Source of the DNA: Spiroplasma endosymbiont of Labia minor
Lineage (GTDB): Bacteria; Bacillota_I; Bacilli_A; Mycoplasmatales; Mycoplasmataceae
Direction: 5' to 3'
Length of the DNA stretch: 64,000 nt
NCBI RefSeq assembly: GCF_964019845.1
Contig: NZ_OZ026465.1
Coordinates: forward strand, 806,001-870,000
Shown: positions 1 to 11,006 of the stretch, one piece after another
Numbering within the stretch: position 1 is the first letter of the stretch
Layout: the number at the start of each line of letters is the position of its first letter
Made by a program: the position numbers and the translations under genes
Notes under the pieces: model-generated
Database searches by the model: none
Told to the model about the DNA's origin: nothing
The model's input: only the letters and a program-made list of their open reading frames with translations

Positions 1-309
1 TTAAAGTTTTATTTCAATTTCCACACCTATTGGTAATTGAATTCTAGATAAATTATCAATGGTTTTTGGTGTGGTATCAACTAATTCTAATAAACGTTTA
101 TGTGTTCGCATTTCGAACTGTTCACGTGAATCTTTATGTTTATGCACAGAACGCAAGATGGTAATTACCTCACGATCAGTTGGCAAGGGAATTGGCCCCT
201 TTATTTTAGCTCCCGTTGATTGAGCAGCTTCTACAATTTTAACAATTGATTGATCAACTAAAGCGTGATCATATCCTTTAAGTTTAATACGAACTTTTTG
301 ATTTGCCAA
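1..309 (-). CDS. rpsJ: 30S ribosomal protein S10
   Basis: Small-subunit ribosomal protein S10 (102 aa), which also serves as NusE in antitermination. The protein has the usual S10 length and hallmarks: an N-terminal [10 protein letters not shown] strand, a GPIPLPT turn and a C-terminal GVEIEIKL. The start is TTG at 307-309, with a strong GGAGGA ribosome site about 10 nt upstream. In Firmicutes rpsJ heads the S10 operon, so rplC and the rest should lie beyond the window's left edge. A sigma-70-like promoter lies about 100 nt upstream. Identification is near certain. Confidence 0.97.
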   Translation of the reverse strand: MANQKVRIKLKGYDHALVDQSIVKIVEAAQSTGAKIKGPIPLPTDREVITILRSVHKHKDSREQFEMRTHKRLLELVDTTPKTIDNLSRIQLPIGVEIEIKL

Positions 310-411
310 GATTACTAGTCCTCCTATATTTTTATAAACAAGTGTTCTTCTTTAAAGACAACGCTTTCCTGTGTGTTGTAAATACTCACACAAAATACAC
401 ATGCGATTTAA

Positions 412-439
412 ATTATAAACCATTTTCATTTAATTTCAA
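412..439 (-). promoter_or_regulatory. S10 operon promoter
   Basis: On the minus strand a TTGAAA -35 (434-439), a 16-nt spacer and a perfect TATAAT -10 (412-417) precede rpsJ. Transcription would start near 405, leaving a leader of about 95 nt. The leader holds only a weak GTGTG/CACAC inverted repeat. Confidence 0.7.
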
Positions 440-582
440 CAAATTTTTTTAAAAACAGATAATTTTTTACTATTTATCTATATTTTTTTTAATAATAAAA
501 TATAAGATAGATGAATTGTAAATTATTAGAAAATAACCAATATTTAAGCAATGTAGGGCAACAATCACATGCATTCTAAAAA

Positions 583-591
583 TGTTATAAT
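583..591 (+). promoter_or_regulatory. Extended -10 promoter of the 611 gene
   Basis: TGTTATAAT (TGN-extended -10) lies 20 nt before the ATG at 611, with no convincing -35. The leader would be very short, just long enough for the GAGGTG ribosome site at about 599-604. Confidence 0.5.
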
Positions 592-610
592 ACAAATGAG
601 GTGAACATAA

Positions 611-1126
611 ATGTCAGAAAAAGTTTATCAATTAACATCAAATCAATTTGGTAATGTAGAATTTTCAAACGAAGAAAAATGATATCTAATTCATGTTTGT
701 TATCCAGAGTTTGGTTTAAAGACTCAAAACTTATTCAATAATTTAATATCAGCAGAAAACTATTTTACAAATTTATTTAGTAAACAAATTTTACCTGTAC
801 TTAAATCATCTAGCCAAAAGAGTATTTTATTTTTAAATGAACTTTTTCATCACTTAGCAATTAGTTATAAAAAAGACTACGAGGAATTGGCAACCCAATT
901 ATATGCAAATAAGCTGTCAATTACATTTCAAAATAATTCTATAGAAGATTTTATAAAAAACGATTACGAGCTATGTTCAATAGGAATAAGCAGAATAGCG
1001 ATAAAAAATAATGGTCGTTTCTCATTTAGGGGCTTTCACATTTCAATAAAACCACTAAATAAAATATTAGTAATAGATTTTTGAAACAAAATTAAAAAGA
1101 ATCAATTAAATAAAAATGCGTTTTAA
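611..1126 (+). CDS. Hypothetical protein, 171 aa
   Basis: Unrecognised protein. It reads from ATG 611 (GAGGTG ribosome site 7 nt upstream) through two in-frame TGA (Trp) codons, at 680-682 and 1082-1084, to TAA at 1124-1126. No signal peptide or membrane segment is visible. The sequence looks like a mixed helical/strand soluble protein, with SIEDFIKNDYELCSIG and FRGFHISIKPL in its C-terminal half. It stands alone between the S10 promoter region and a convergent operon, and its last codons form the left arm of a shared terminator hairpin. I assign no function. Confidence 0.75.
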
Positions 1127-1142
1127 CTAAAACGCATTTTTA
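1113..1142. terminator. Bidirectional terminator
   Basis: Perfect inverted repeat AAAAATGCGTTTT / AAAACGCATTTTT with a 4-nt loop. It gives a T tail on both strands and serves the convergent genes ending at 1126 and 1164. The stop codon of the plus-strand gene lies inside the hairpin. Confidence 0.85.
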
Positions 1143-1163
1143 TTATAAATAATTAAAAAATTA

Positions 1164-3116
1164 TTACTCTAATCTCTGACCACAATATTCACAAATTGTA
1201 ATTCCATTTGGCAAAATCTTTCTTATGTGAGAATGCTGATTTGCATCTCTCATTGGTTGTGGAGAATTGTAAACATAACTTTTTAATTTACTATTTCTAG
1301 AAGCTTTGTCTAAAAATACTTCCGCATTCATTATACCTACTCGATTTGAAATTTCTTTTAATCTTTCTTCTATAGATAATTGTCTTTTTGATAAAACATC
1401 TTCATATCTTTCTTTCATTATTGATAACATTATTTGTTCAAGTCTATTTATTTTATCACTCAATAATTTATTTGTGTTATTTTCTGTTTGAATGTGTTTA
1501 TTAATATTATTTATTTCATCTGCCAATAAATTTTGTCCACGTTTTTGATTTGAAAAACTATTTATTTCATTTACTTTTTTTACATTATTAAATTTATCTT
1601 TTTTATTTATTTCATTTTGTTTTAATTGTTTATTTATTTTTTTGTTTTTTCTTAAATTCCTTAAATAATCTTTATTTTTTTTATTTGTTTCACTCATAAC
1701 TGGTGATGAAGACAAGTTTGGTTGCTTAAATTGCGAAAAATCTGTTACAACTGTTGGTTCATCGTGTTGAGAAATTTTAACTTGTTCTGTAATTGGAATT
1801 GATGATAAAGATGATTGTTGTAGTTCAATATTCGAAGACGAAAAACTATTATCTACTATTGGTTCATATTGCGAATTAACCATTTGATCTTCTGACATTA
1901 GTGATTGTTGTGGTTGATATTGAGTGAAATTATTATTTGTCATTAAATCAGGTTGTGAAATAATCATTTGATCAGTAATTGGAATTGATGATAAAGATGA
2001 TTGTTGTAGTTCAATATTCGAAGACGAAAAACTATTATCTACTATTGGTTCATAATATTGCGAATTAATCATTTGATCTTCTGACGTTAGTGATTCTGGT
2101 GATTGTTGTGGTTGATATTGATAGAAATTATTATTTTCAATCGTTTCCTGGTTTAGTTGATTTGATTCAGTTAAATTATTATTTAAATTATCGATTTCAG
2201 AAAAAGAATTTTTAGTATGTTGTTCTTCAGGAAAATTTTGCAATTGTGGAATCTCTTCTAAATCATCCATGTCATTATTGTTTATTGCTTTTTCATCACT
2301 CATTGTGGCATCTAATTTATTTGTGGCTTTTACTTTTTTGTTTTTTTGTTTTTTTGTTTTTGCCATTTTAACTTTAATTCTTTTTTTAAACATAGGCACT
2401 ATGGCAAAAACAATTGAAAACAACCCACTAGAATAAATAACCGGCCCAAGATATAAAAATAAAAATAAATAATTTGTGCTTTTTGGATTAACCATTGAAA
2501 CAATATAGTGATTTCCATTATTACTTACAATTATTTGAAATGGATTTATAACATCAACTTTTGATTCTGATCATTTTATTATTTGGTCATCGTTTAAATC
2601 AAATGGACCTCATTGATATAAAATAGAAGATGATAGATCACCTAAATTATTTGAAACATTACTTTCCATTAAATAAAATCATTTAAAAACATAAAAAGCA
2701 GAGCCAATAACTAATAAAGATATAGTAATTTGTAATGAAGAAATAACTAATTGTTTTTTATTTTTTTGTTTTGATGCAATCGCTAATGAAATAGATTCAA
2801 AAATAATTGATAAAACAGACAAAACAAAAATAGAATTAATTAATATATATAACGGACTAATTAGAAGTCCTATTTGAGTTGAAGAGATATTAAGTATATT
2901 AGTTACAAATCAAATGTTAGATGCAGCTGGAGATTTTGCTAAACCATTCATTATGCCATCTGAAGAATCGATCGTATAAACCAAAGATGCTTCATAAACA
3001 ATAAAGCAATAAACTCCGGCAGCCAGCAAAGAAAAAATTACAGAAAAACAATGCATTGCCAACATTGTTTTAGTTTTTTTTTGTTTATTATTGTTTAGAA
3101 TCATATCTGGTTGCAT
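1164..3116 (-). CDS. Membrane protein with low-complexity tail and CEYCG C-terminus
   Basis: Protein of 650 aa, ATG at 3116, with TGA read as Trp (for example at 2910, 2679, 2610 and 2571). Four hydrophobic segments (about residues 15-38, 75-110, 118-142, 213-242) anchor an N-terminal module. A Lys-rich stretch is followed by a roughly 300-residue Asn/Gln/Ser-rich region containing a duplicated 60-residue unit (about residues 330-450). Then comes a charged, probably coiled-coil part, and the end HSHIRKILPNGITICEYCG plus four residues. The last 20 residues match the end of the next gene upstream (3211-3789), so the two probably form a family. A single CxxC with a conserved His could be an incomplete zinc site. 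The function is unknown; a scaffold or cell-surface organiser is only a guess. Confidence 0.8.
1790..2122. repeat. Intragenic tandem direct repeat (two copies of about 130 bp)
   Basis: Two nearly identical stretches, about 1790-1922 and 1977-2122, lie 186-189 bp apart within the 1164-3116 gene. Both encode SEDQM-NSQY-EPIVDNSFSS and the following LQQSSLSSIPIT block. A 3-bp difference adds one Tyr codon in one copy. The shared stretch looks like a recent in-frame duplication. Confidence 0.85.
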
Positions 3117-3148
3117 AAAATCACCACTTTAAACATATTTCACTAAGA

Positions 3149-3157
3149 TTATATCAT
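3149..3157 (-). promoter_or_regulatory. Extended -10 promoter of the 3116 gene
   Basis: TGATATAAT on the minus strand, 33 nt upstream of the ATG. A weak TTGCTT at 3171-3176 could be the -35 (16-nt spacer from TATAAT). Confidence 0.5.
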
Positions 3158-3210
3158 ATATTGAACATTTAAGCAATTATTATATATCTACTAAGGCAAA
3201 AAATCAATAT

Positions 3211-3789
3211 TTAATTAAATTTTTTGCCACAATATTCACATATTAAAATTCCATTTCCTAAAACTTTTAAGGAATGCGAATTATCATTTAGTGTATTTCT
3301 ATTTTTATTTATTGAGGGAACTCCATTATATGAAAAACCTTTACTTAGTCTAATCGCCATGTCATCTGATTTTTCAGTTTTACCAGATGTATTAAATTCT
3401 ATAAATCTAATTTCGTCACTTAAATAAGATAATTTTTTTTGTAATTCTTTCATACCATCATTAAAATTTTTTAATTTAGCATTTTTATGATAGTTTTTTA
3501 GCATCAAAGCTTTTTCAACATTTTTTTCAATATTTGCTAATTTGTCCATCAAAGAATAATTGTTTGAAACATCATCTAATTTAATTTCTGAATTTAAATT
3601 TTGACTTAATAATTCAGATGGTAAATTATTTTCAAGAGGAATTCCACCATTAATTCGCATTTCCAAGTCTATTAATTCATTCGCATTTACAAAAGTATTT
3701 TTAACATTTAAATTGGTTTTTTGAGTCTTATTTAAAAAACTTTCTTGTTTATGATCATTATTTTGCGCTTTATTATCTCTGTAATCCAT
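3211..3789 (-). CDS. Soluble coiled-coil protein with CEYCG C-terminus
   Basis: Protein of 192 aa, ATG at 3789 with a GAGGG ribosome site about 9 nt upstream. It lacks a signal peptide or membrane segment. The N-terminal third is Asn/Gln-rich and probably disordered. Residues about 75-130 (MDKLANIEKNVEKALML onward) look like a coiled coil. The C-terminus SHSLKVLGNGILICEYCG matches the tail of the adjacent 650-aa membrane protein, including the conserved Ser-His. The gene lies directly upstream of that gene on the same strand but has its own extended -10 box, so the two may be co-expressed partners. Function unknown. Confidence 0.8.
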   Translation of the reverse strand: MDYRDNKAQNNDHKQESFLNKTQKTNLNVKNTFVNANELIDLEMRINGGIPLENNLPSELLSQNLNSEIKLDDVSNNYSLMDKLANIEKNVEKALMLKNYHKNAKLKNFNDGMKELQKKLSYLSDEIRFIEFNTSGKTEKSDDMAIRLSKGFSYNGVPSINKNRNTLNDNSHSLKVLGNGILICEYCGKKFN

Positions 3790-3882
3790 TAAATATACCC
3801 TCTTTCAAAATTTGATATTTGCATAAATTTAATTTCTATAGATAAATAAGTAATTTTTTTATTTATTGTATTCATTTAGTTA

Positions 3883-3891
3883 ATTATATCA
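3883..3891 (-). promoter_or_regulatory. Extended -10 promoter of the 3789 gene
   Basis: TGATATAAT on the minus strand about 95 nt upstream of the ATG at 3789; no clear -35. Otherwise the 3790-3934 gap is featureless A+T-rich sequence. Confidence 0.45.
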
Positions 3892-3934
3892 CAGATTTAT
3901 TGACTTTTAATGGAGCTACTTAAAATTTTTAAAT

Positions 3935-3971
3935 AAAATAGACTCCTTATTATAAATAAGAAGTCTATTTT
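3935..3971 (-). terminator. alaS terminator
   Basis: Nearly perfect inverted repeat, AAAATAGACTCCTTATT against AATAAGAAGTCTATTTT with a 3-nt loop. It starts 15 nt after the alaS stop and is followed by T-rich sequence on the minus strand. Confidence 0.75.
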
Positions 3972-3986
3972 ATAAAAATTATGTTT

Positions 3987-6659
3987 TTATATTATTATTC
4001 CTTGCGCAAAAGTATCATTTCCCCCACCTTTTACGTTTGGCATTTTATTGAATTCTTTAATTGCTGATATATTTTTTAAATTGTTTCCGACAGCAACAAC
4101 TATTAATTTTTTTTCCGTATTTGTTATTATTATTAGAACATCATTATGTTTGTTTCTAATTTTATCTGCCAATAATTTTAATTCAATGATATCCAAATTT
4201 GTTTCTAATTTAATCATATTTGTACCCGTTGAATTTTTGACAACATCAAAATTATTAAATTTATCAATTTTTTGATTTGCAATAATATTTTTAACTTGTT
4301 TTTCAAATAATTTATAACTAGAGTTTAATTTTTCTAATAAAATTAATAACAAATTCATATTATTTTTAACAACATCTAAATTAATTATTTTTTTGTATTC
4401 TGATTCTATTTCTTCATTAATTTGATATTCCTTAAATTTATTGTATTTTGACATGACATTAGATGCAATTTCCATTTTGTTATCAAAAAATTCAGTTACA
4501 TAATTTAGAATTGCTTGTGTTGATGTTAATGCATGAACACGAAATATTCCAGAACCTTTAGATTCTATTCCTGTAATCATTAATTCTTCTATGTCTGCTG
4601 TATTTAAAACATGAGTCCCACCACAAAGTTCACATGAAAATTCACCAAAACGAACTATTCTGACTATATCGTCATATTTATCTGTAAAAAATGCTAATGC
4701 TTTATATTTATTTACAGCATCATCCATAGATGTAAAATAAATTTCTCTTGGAACAGCTTTAGTTATTTCTCTGATAACAACATTTTCAATTAACTTAATT
4801 TTCTCATTTGTTATATTTCTTTCAAAATTAAAATCCATTCTTAATCCATTTTCATCATTATATGATCCTGATTGCATAACTGAATTTCCTAAAACTTCTC
4901 TTAATGCAGCATGCAATAAATGTGTTCCAGAGTGATTTTTCATTGTATAAAAACGCTTTTCAAAATTGACAATTGCATCAACAATATCATTTTTTGATAA
5001 TTTTGTGCCAGTTAAAATTACATGATGAATATTTTGATGATTTGGTCCTTCTTGAACATCTATTACTTTAAAGGTTACGCCATCTTTATTAACTAAAATA
5101 CCGTTATCTGCTGCTTGACCACCTTTCTCTGCATAGAATGGAGTTTTATCAAGAATTAGAAAAACTTCCCCATCGCTTACTTCTGTGACTTCTTTACCAT
5201 CTGAAAACATAAACACTATTTTTGAATTTTTGTGTTCTTCTTCCTCTCAACCTGTAAAAATTGATGGAACAGTTAGTTTAGTAAAAAGTTCATTTTGTTT
5301 TGATCAAGCTTTAATATTTTTTCTAGACAATCTGGATAACTCTCGATTTTTTTCAAGCAATTTGTAAAATTCTTGTTTGTCTACAATAATATTTTTCTCG
5401 TTGCATATTTCAATGGTTAATTCAATTGGAAATCCATACGATTCAAAAAGTAATAAAGCTGTATTCCCAGAAATATATTTAAATTTATTGATTGTTGCAT
5501 TTAGTAGATCTAAACCTTTTGATAAAGTTTTAGCAAATTTAATTTCTTCCTCCTTGATTGCTTGTTTAATTATGTCAATCTTTGGAATTATATATGAATA
5601 AAATTCAGACATTGCCTCAACTACTTTATTTACCAATTTATATAAAAAAGGTTCTTCTATCCCTAATTTTCTTCCATAAATAGACGAACGTCTTATTAAT
5701 CTACGTATTATATATCCTCTTTCTTTATTACCTGGAAAAACACCATCTGCTATTGCAAAAGTAACAGCTCTAACATGATCTGCTATTACTTTAAAAGCTG
5801 TATTTAAAATAGTTTGTTCAAAATTTGGTTTGAAATAATTTTCTATTGAATATTTAGCTCCATTTGTAGCCATTTTTTCTAGTTCCATAATTATTGGGAA
5901 AAAAAGATCTGTCTCAAAATTGGTTGGCGTATCTTGAAAAATAGATGTTATTCTTTCCAATCCTGCACCAGTATCTATATTTTTACGTGGTAATTCTTCA
6001 TAATTATCATGTCCATCATTATTAAATTGAGAAAAAACTATATTTCAAATTTCAATATACCTATCATTTTCAATATCTTTACTTAATAAATCTGTTCCAA
6101 TTTTTTTTTCATCTCATTTTTCTCCACGATCAAAAAATATCTCAGTATTTGGTCCACATGGACCTTGACCGACATCTCAAAAATTTGTATCTCTAGTGCC
6201 CTTAAAAATATGACTTGCTTCTATTCCTATTTCTTTTGTTCAAATATCATATGCAATTTGATCTTCTTCAAAAACAGTTATATATAATTTTTCTTTATCA
6301 ATTGCAAATCATTCACTTGAGGTTAACAATTCTCATGCAAAATGAATAGCTTCTTTTTTAAAATAATCCCCAATTGAAAAATTACCAAGCATTTCAAACA
6401 TTGTTTGATGACGTGCTGTAATTCCAACATTTTCTATATCATTTGTTCTAATTGATTTTTGTGAATTTGTAAGCCTCTTTGATGGAGGTGTCCTTCTTCC
6501 ATCAAAATAAGGCTTCAATGTTGCTACACCTGAATTTATTCACAATAATGAAGGATCATCTACAGGAATTAGTGATACCGGTGGAATAAAATGATGTTGT
6601 TTTGAAATAAAAAAATCTATTCACATTTTCCTAATTTCATTTGATTTCATACTTTTCAT
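3987..6659 (-). CDS. alaS: Alanyl-tRNA synthetase
   Basis: Class II synthetase that charges tRNA-Ala and edits mischarged Ser/Gly. The protein is 890 aa, normal for the full-length enzyme. Domains run in order: catalytic core (residues about 1-450, with [16 protein letters not shown] and [10 protein letters not shown]), the editing domain with zinc ligands ([11 protein letters not shown] and CELCGGTH), then the C-terminal DHHA1-type oligomerisation domain ([10 protein letters not shown] near the end). Many in-frame TGA codons are Trp. The start at ATG 6659 follows AGGAGA by 8 nt; a second in-frame ATG at 6650 is less well spaced. It is transcribed alone and ends in a hairpin. Confidence 0.97.
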
Positions 6660-6687
6660 AATTTTTTCTCCTAAATTAAACATTCCT

Positions 6688-6696
6688 ATTGTAGCA
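6688..6696 (-). promoter_or_regulatory. alaS extended -10 promoter
   Basis: TGCTACAAT on the minus strand, 29 nt upstream of the alaS ATG. On the plus strand TTTACA (6714-6719), an 18-nt spacer and TACAAT (6738-6743) could drive the divergent HAD gene. Confidence 0.4.
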
Positions 6697-6774
6697 CATA
6701 TAATTTTAAAAAATTTACACCCCAATAAAAATAAGGATACAATGATTAGGTCAAAGCACAAGGAGTTGGTAAAA

Positions 6775-7647
6775 ATGAAATTAGATAGAAAAGTAAAAAA
6801 ACGTTTAATATTAGTTGATTTAGACGGCACAGTACTAGATGAATCTGGAACAAAAATTCACCCAATTACAAGGGATGCCTTAATAAAAGCGCAAAAAGAC
6901 GGCCATAATGTTTGTATAATAACAGGTAGACCTCACAGAGCTTCAAAAAGATTTTATAGCGAATTAGAATTAGATACTCTTTTAACTAATTTTGATGGTG
7001 CTCATATCCACGATCCAAAAAAAAGAAAATTTAAACGTATAATTCTTCCCATTTCAGAAGAAATAACTAAAGAAATAATTAATAATAAAATAATTAAAGA
7101 AAACACAGAAACTATTTTATTAGAATATGTAACAAAAGCTATCGCATCGCAGAATGACCAATCATTAGAAACATTTTTTCATTTGGATGATGTTGAAGGA
7201 GATGAATATTTTGTTGATGAAGTTAATAAATGAGACGGACCCTCAACAAATATTGTTCTAAAATTGAAGTCACAAAATGCATTAGATCATGTGTTAAGAT
7301 CGCTTGAAGAATATCACAACACAATAAAAATTCAAACAGGCAGAGTTTATGGACAGTTAAAACAAAGTGGAGATTTACCAATGATTTCGCTTACTAATAA
7401 ATTAGCAACTAAAGCTTATTCTGCTGAAATACTGGCACAATATTATAATTGTGATATGCGAGATGTTATTGCTTTTGGAGATCAAATGAATGATTTTCAA
7501 ATGTTAAAAGCAGTAGGATATGGAATCGCAATGAAAAATGGGAATCCAGATTTAAAAAATATAGCTACAGGAATAACTTTTTTAACAAATGATGAAGGTG
7601 GAGTTGGTGATTATCTAACAAAACTTTTGAATGGAGAAAATGTATAA
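6775..7647 (+). CDS. HAD-superfamily phosphatase (Cof type)
   Basis: Predicted Mg-dependent phosphohydrolase of the HAD IIB (Cof) type, 290 aa. It shows motif I LVDLDGTVLDE near residue 15, motif II in the VCIITGRP strand, a large cap domain, and motif IV DVIAFGDQMNDFQML near residue 240. The in-frame TGA at 7231-7233 is Trp and joins the two halves. ATG 6775 is chosen because AAGGAG sits about 10 nt upstream; an upstream in-frame ATG at 6742 has no ribosome site and overlaps the -10. Substrates in this family are usually small sugar phosphates or FMN-like compounds; the specific one cannot be read here. Confidence 0.88.
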
Positions 7648-7649
7648 AT

Positions 7650-7685
7650 AAAAAACTTTCACAAGAATTCTTGTGAAAGTTTTTT
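7650..7685. terminator. Bidirectional terminator
   Basis: Perfect palindrome centred on GAATTC (AAAAAACTTTCACAAGAATTC and its complement), with T tails on both strands. It serves the converging HAD gene and pepF; the pepF stop codon lies in its right edge. Confidence 0.85.
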
Positions 7686-9468
7686 ATTCTATTATTAATT
7701 CTTTCAATTGATTAATGTATTGATCAATTGCATTAATTAGCGGCAAATAAGTTTCGTCCTTTGAAAAATCTACACCAGCATCTTTCAATATTTCTAATGG
7801 GGGTTTGTGTCCACCTGCTTTTAGAAAATTTAGTAAATTATCTTTATTTCCATTTTTTATATCATTAAATAATTTAAATGAGGCAACACAATCTATTGCA
7901 TATTTATAAACATAAAATGGTGAATGAAAGAAATGAGAAATTCTAGGTCATCCATAAGATAATTTATCTGTTTTTTCAAATATATCATAGCCGTAATCCA
8001 ATTCCACATCTTTAAATAAAGCAGCTAAACTATCTGCAGTTTGTGGTACATCTTGCTCTACTTGCATATGTGCTCTATATTCAAAATCTGCAAATTGTAT
8101 TTGACGATAAAAAGTAGAAGATAAGTCAAATATTCTTTGTTGCAATAAATAAATTTTTTCATTTTTGTCAGTTGTTTCTGAATATAAATAATCAAATAAC
8201 AAATGTTCATTTATTGTCGAAGCTACTTCTGCCAATATTATTGGATATTCAGATAACGGATACGGTTGATTTTCATTTGCCAACAAAGTATGAACAGAAT
8301 GCCCAGATTCATGTGCTAATGTGTTTACAGAATTTAATTTGTCATCTCAATTCATCAAAATTACCGGATCAACACCGCTTCCTCCAGATGAATAAGCGCC
8401 ATCTCTTTTATTTGTATCTTCAAAATAATCTATGCGATTATCTGATCAAGCAATTGCTAATTTTTGCAAGTATTCATCGCCTAACAATAAAAGTGATTTT
8501 TTTATTATGTCTTGCGCTTGTTCAACTGTAAATTTTTTATTATATTCTTTTGTTAATTTTAATTGTCTATCTGTTACATAAAATTTATCAAATCCAAATT
8601 TTTCTTTAATTAACAAATTATATTTTTTAAAAGGATCAATAAATTTTTTACCAACTAATAATAAATTTTTGTAAATTTCTGAGCTAACTTTATCACTTGC
8701 TAATGCAGCCTCTAATGAATTGTTTCAATTTCTCAAATTTAATGATTCTTTAGTTGATTGCAAAATTGAATCATAAATTTTTGCAAAAGTATGTTTCTTT
8801 GTTGAAAAATTTTTAGAATAAATTTGAGAGACTTCTCTTCGCAACATTTGATCTTTTATTGGATCAGAATCTTCCATAATTTTCATAAATAATGTGGTAG
8901 TTAGTGGTTGCTCTACACCATCATAATTAATTAATTCTTCTTGTCTATCTGCATATGCTAAACTATCATACATTCCGTCAATTGAACTTCTTGATCTAGA
9001 AACTTTTGATAATAATTCTTCATCATGATCTGAAAGAATATGTTTTGCATGTTCAAAAAAATCTTTCATTCCATATATATATTTATAATATTTTTGATCA
9101 CTATTTAATCATTGCATAATTTTTTGCTCACCAATACTTTTAAGTTGTGGGGCAATGAATGATGTATATTGATTTATTTTTTGATAAGCGTTGACAAATA
9201 CTATTTCAAGTTCTTTAAATTCGTTATTTGTTTGATCAATATCAGCTAAATGTAAATATTGCGCTAATTTTGCAAATAATTTATCTGTCTCATTTTCTAA
9301 ATCCAAATATTTTTTAAATATTTCAAAATCATCTAGCTTATTTTTAAAAGTTTTATATTCTTCACACATTTTTTCAACTTTTATTAAATCTGCTTTTCAT
9401 TCATCTGAATTTTTGTATAAATGACTGAAATCTCATTTATATTTTTCTTGGGCTTCACTACGTTTCAT
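7684..9468 (-). CDS. pepF: Oligoendopeptidase F
   Basis: Zinc metallopeptidase of family M3B that degrades short peptides in the cytoplasm, important for amino-acid supply in mollicutes. The protein is 594 aa, as expected. The zinc-binding HESGH is present (in LAHESGHSVHTLL, about residues 385-397), with the downstream EVASTINEHLL helix supplying the third ligand. ATG 9468 follows AGGAGA by 7 nt. In-frame TGA codons are Trp. It is divergent from the leucyl aminopeptidase gene at 9562, another peptide-degrading enzyme. Confidence 0.95.
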
Positions 9469-9526
9469 TTTTTACTCTCCTAATAATATTTTATATTGTT
9501 TATATCTTATTTTGAAAAAAACTAAG

Positions 9527-9535
9527 TGATATAAT
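9527..9535 (+). promoter_or_regulatory. Extended -10 promoter of the first leucyl aminopeptidase gene
   Basis: TGATATAAT lies 27 nt before ATG 9562. On the minus strand TATAAA at 9490-9495 may be the -10 of the divergent pepF. Confidence 0.5.
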
Positions 9536-9561
9536 GTATTTTGTAGGAGGAAATTATTAAT

Positions 9562-10947
9562 ATGATTACATACAATAATAAACCAGAATTTGATATCACA
9601 CTAAAGGCAATTAAAGCAGATGATATTGACTCACAATTCATTTCACCAAAACATGGTGATATTTCAATGCAATCAGAAACCAAAACTGCTTTCTTAACTT
9701 TTCAAGGACAAATTGAAAAGGATATATACTATACAATTTATGCAAATATTCAAGATGCAACGAAAAAACAAAGATGAAATTGAAATTTAGATTTAGATAG
9801 TTTTTTGAATCTTGTAGCTTCAGAAGAGGATAAAGAAATAGTTTTTGATGCAATTATCGAATCTATTATGTATACACAACATGAAACATACTCATTAAAA
9901 ACAGATAATTCAATATCAAATAAAATTAAGTTTCATACAAATCTTATAGGTGATGGTCGTTACGAGAGAAGATTAAATACAGAAAAAATTAAAATGGAAT
10001 ATACAAATTGAGCTAGAGATCTTCAAGACACACCACCAAATATAGCAACACCAAAATACATTGCCGAAAAAATCAGTAAAAAAGCAAAGGAAATATCAAC
10101 TGAAATCAAAGTTACTATTTTAAATAAAAAAGAAATAGAAGAACTTGGAATGGGGTTATTACTTGCAGTAAATGCAGCTTCTCATGAAGAACCCAAAGTA
10201 GTCATTGTTGAATATAATAGAAATCCTAGTGCACCAAAAAATGTGTTTGTTGGTAAAGGAATTACATTTGATTCAGGCGGATATTCTTTAAAAACAACTG
10301 CATTCATGAAAGGCATGAAATATGATATGTCAGGTGCAGCAATAGTATCAGCCGCAGTAATGGGATTAGCAAAAATGACTGCAAGAGTTAATGTTGCAGC
10401 AATAGCTGTTTTAACAGAAAATCGAATTGGTGGACATGGAATATTAAATGATTCTGTAGTTACTTCTTACTCTGGAAAAACAGTCGAAATAAATAACACA
10501 GATGCAGAAGGCAGACTAGTGCTTGCAGATGGAATTACTTATGCTATAAAACAATTAAATGCAAAAAGAATTTTAGATGTTGCAACATTGACAGGTGCTA
10601 TAAAAATTGCTTTAGGAACAAATTACACAGGAGTTTTTGCAACAGATGATGAATTTTATGAAGAATTTTATGAAGCAACAAAGCATTCACACGAAGAAAT
10701 TTGAAGAATGCCAATTCATAGAGTAAATCATTCCAATATGCATTGTTCAAAAATAGCCGATATTTCAAATATGTCAGAAACAGCAAATGGAGGTTCATCA
10801 AATGCTGCGGCCTTTTTAGCAGAATTTGCAGAAAAAATACCTTTTATTCATTTAGATGTAGCCGGAACCGCACATAGTTCAAATGAAGGCTATGGTGTTA
10901 TGATAAAAACACTGATTGAATTGCTTAAAAATCAAGGAGAATTTTAA
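9562..10947 (+). CDS. pepA: Leucyl aminopeptidase (M17), copy 1
   Basis: Cytosolic M17 aminopeptidase of 461 aa, which removes N-terminal residues from peptides using two metal ions. The M17 signature NTDAEGRLVLADGI is at about residues 313-326. The upstream catalytic region VGKGITFDSGGYSLK carries the Lys and Asp ligands, and GGSSNAAAFL is near the C-terminus. The N-terminal domain is divergent, as is usual in mycoplasmas. AGGAGG precedes ATG 9562. In-frame TGA (Trp) occurs at 9775, 9781, 10009 and 10702. A paralogue lies convergently at 11222-12568. Confidence 0.93.
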
Positions 10948-10948
10948 T

Positions 10949-10998
10949 AAAAAAATACAATTATAAAGATTTTTGTTCTTTATAATTGTATTTTTTTG
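10949..10998 (+). terminator. Terminator of the first leucyl aminopeptidase gene
   Basis: Long inverted repeat AAAAAATACAATTATAAAGA / TCTTTATAATTGTATTTTTT with a 7-nt loop, immediately after the stop. It is symmetric enough to stop minus-strand transcription as well. Confidence 0.8.
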
Positions 10999-11006
10999 AT
11001 TTTATT

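Noticed and set aside
310-411. Possible riboswitch or attenuator in the rpsJ leader
   Set aside because: Only a weak 5-bp stem is visible and no known S10-leader motif could be recognised.
1790-2122. Possible CRISPR-like repeats
   Set aside because: Only two long copies, in frame within a coding sequence; no short regularly spaced repeats or cas genes anywhere in the window.
4461-6830. Apparent break-up of alaS and many other genes into several short frames
   Set aside because: All breaks in housekeeping genes are TGA codons at Trp positions; reading TGA as Trp gives single full-length proteins. Only the 25-27 kb and 39-40 kb genes have true frame changes.
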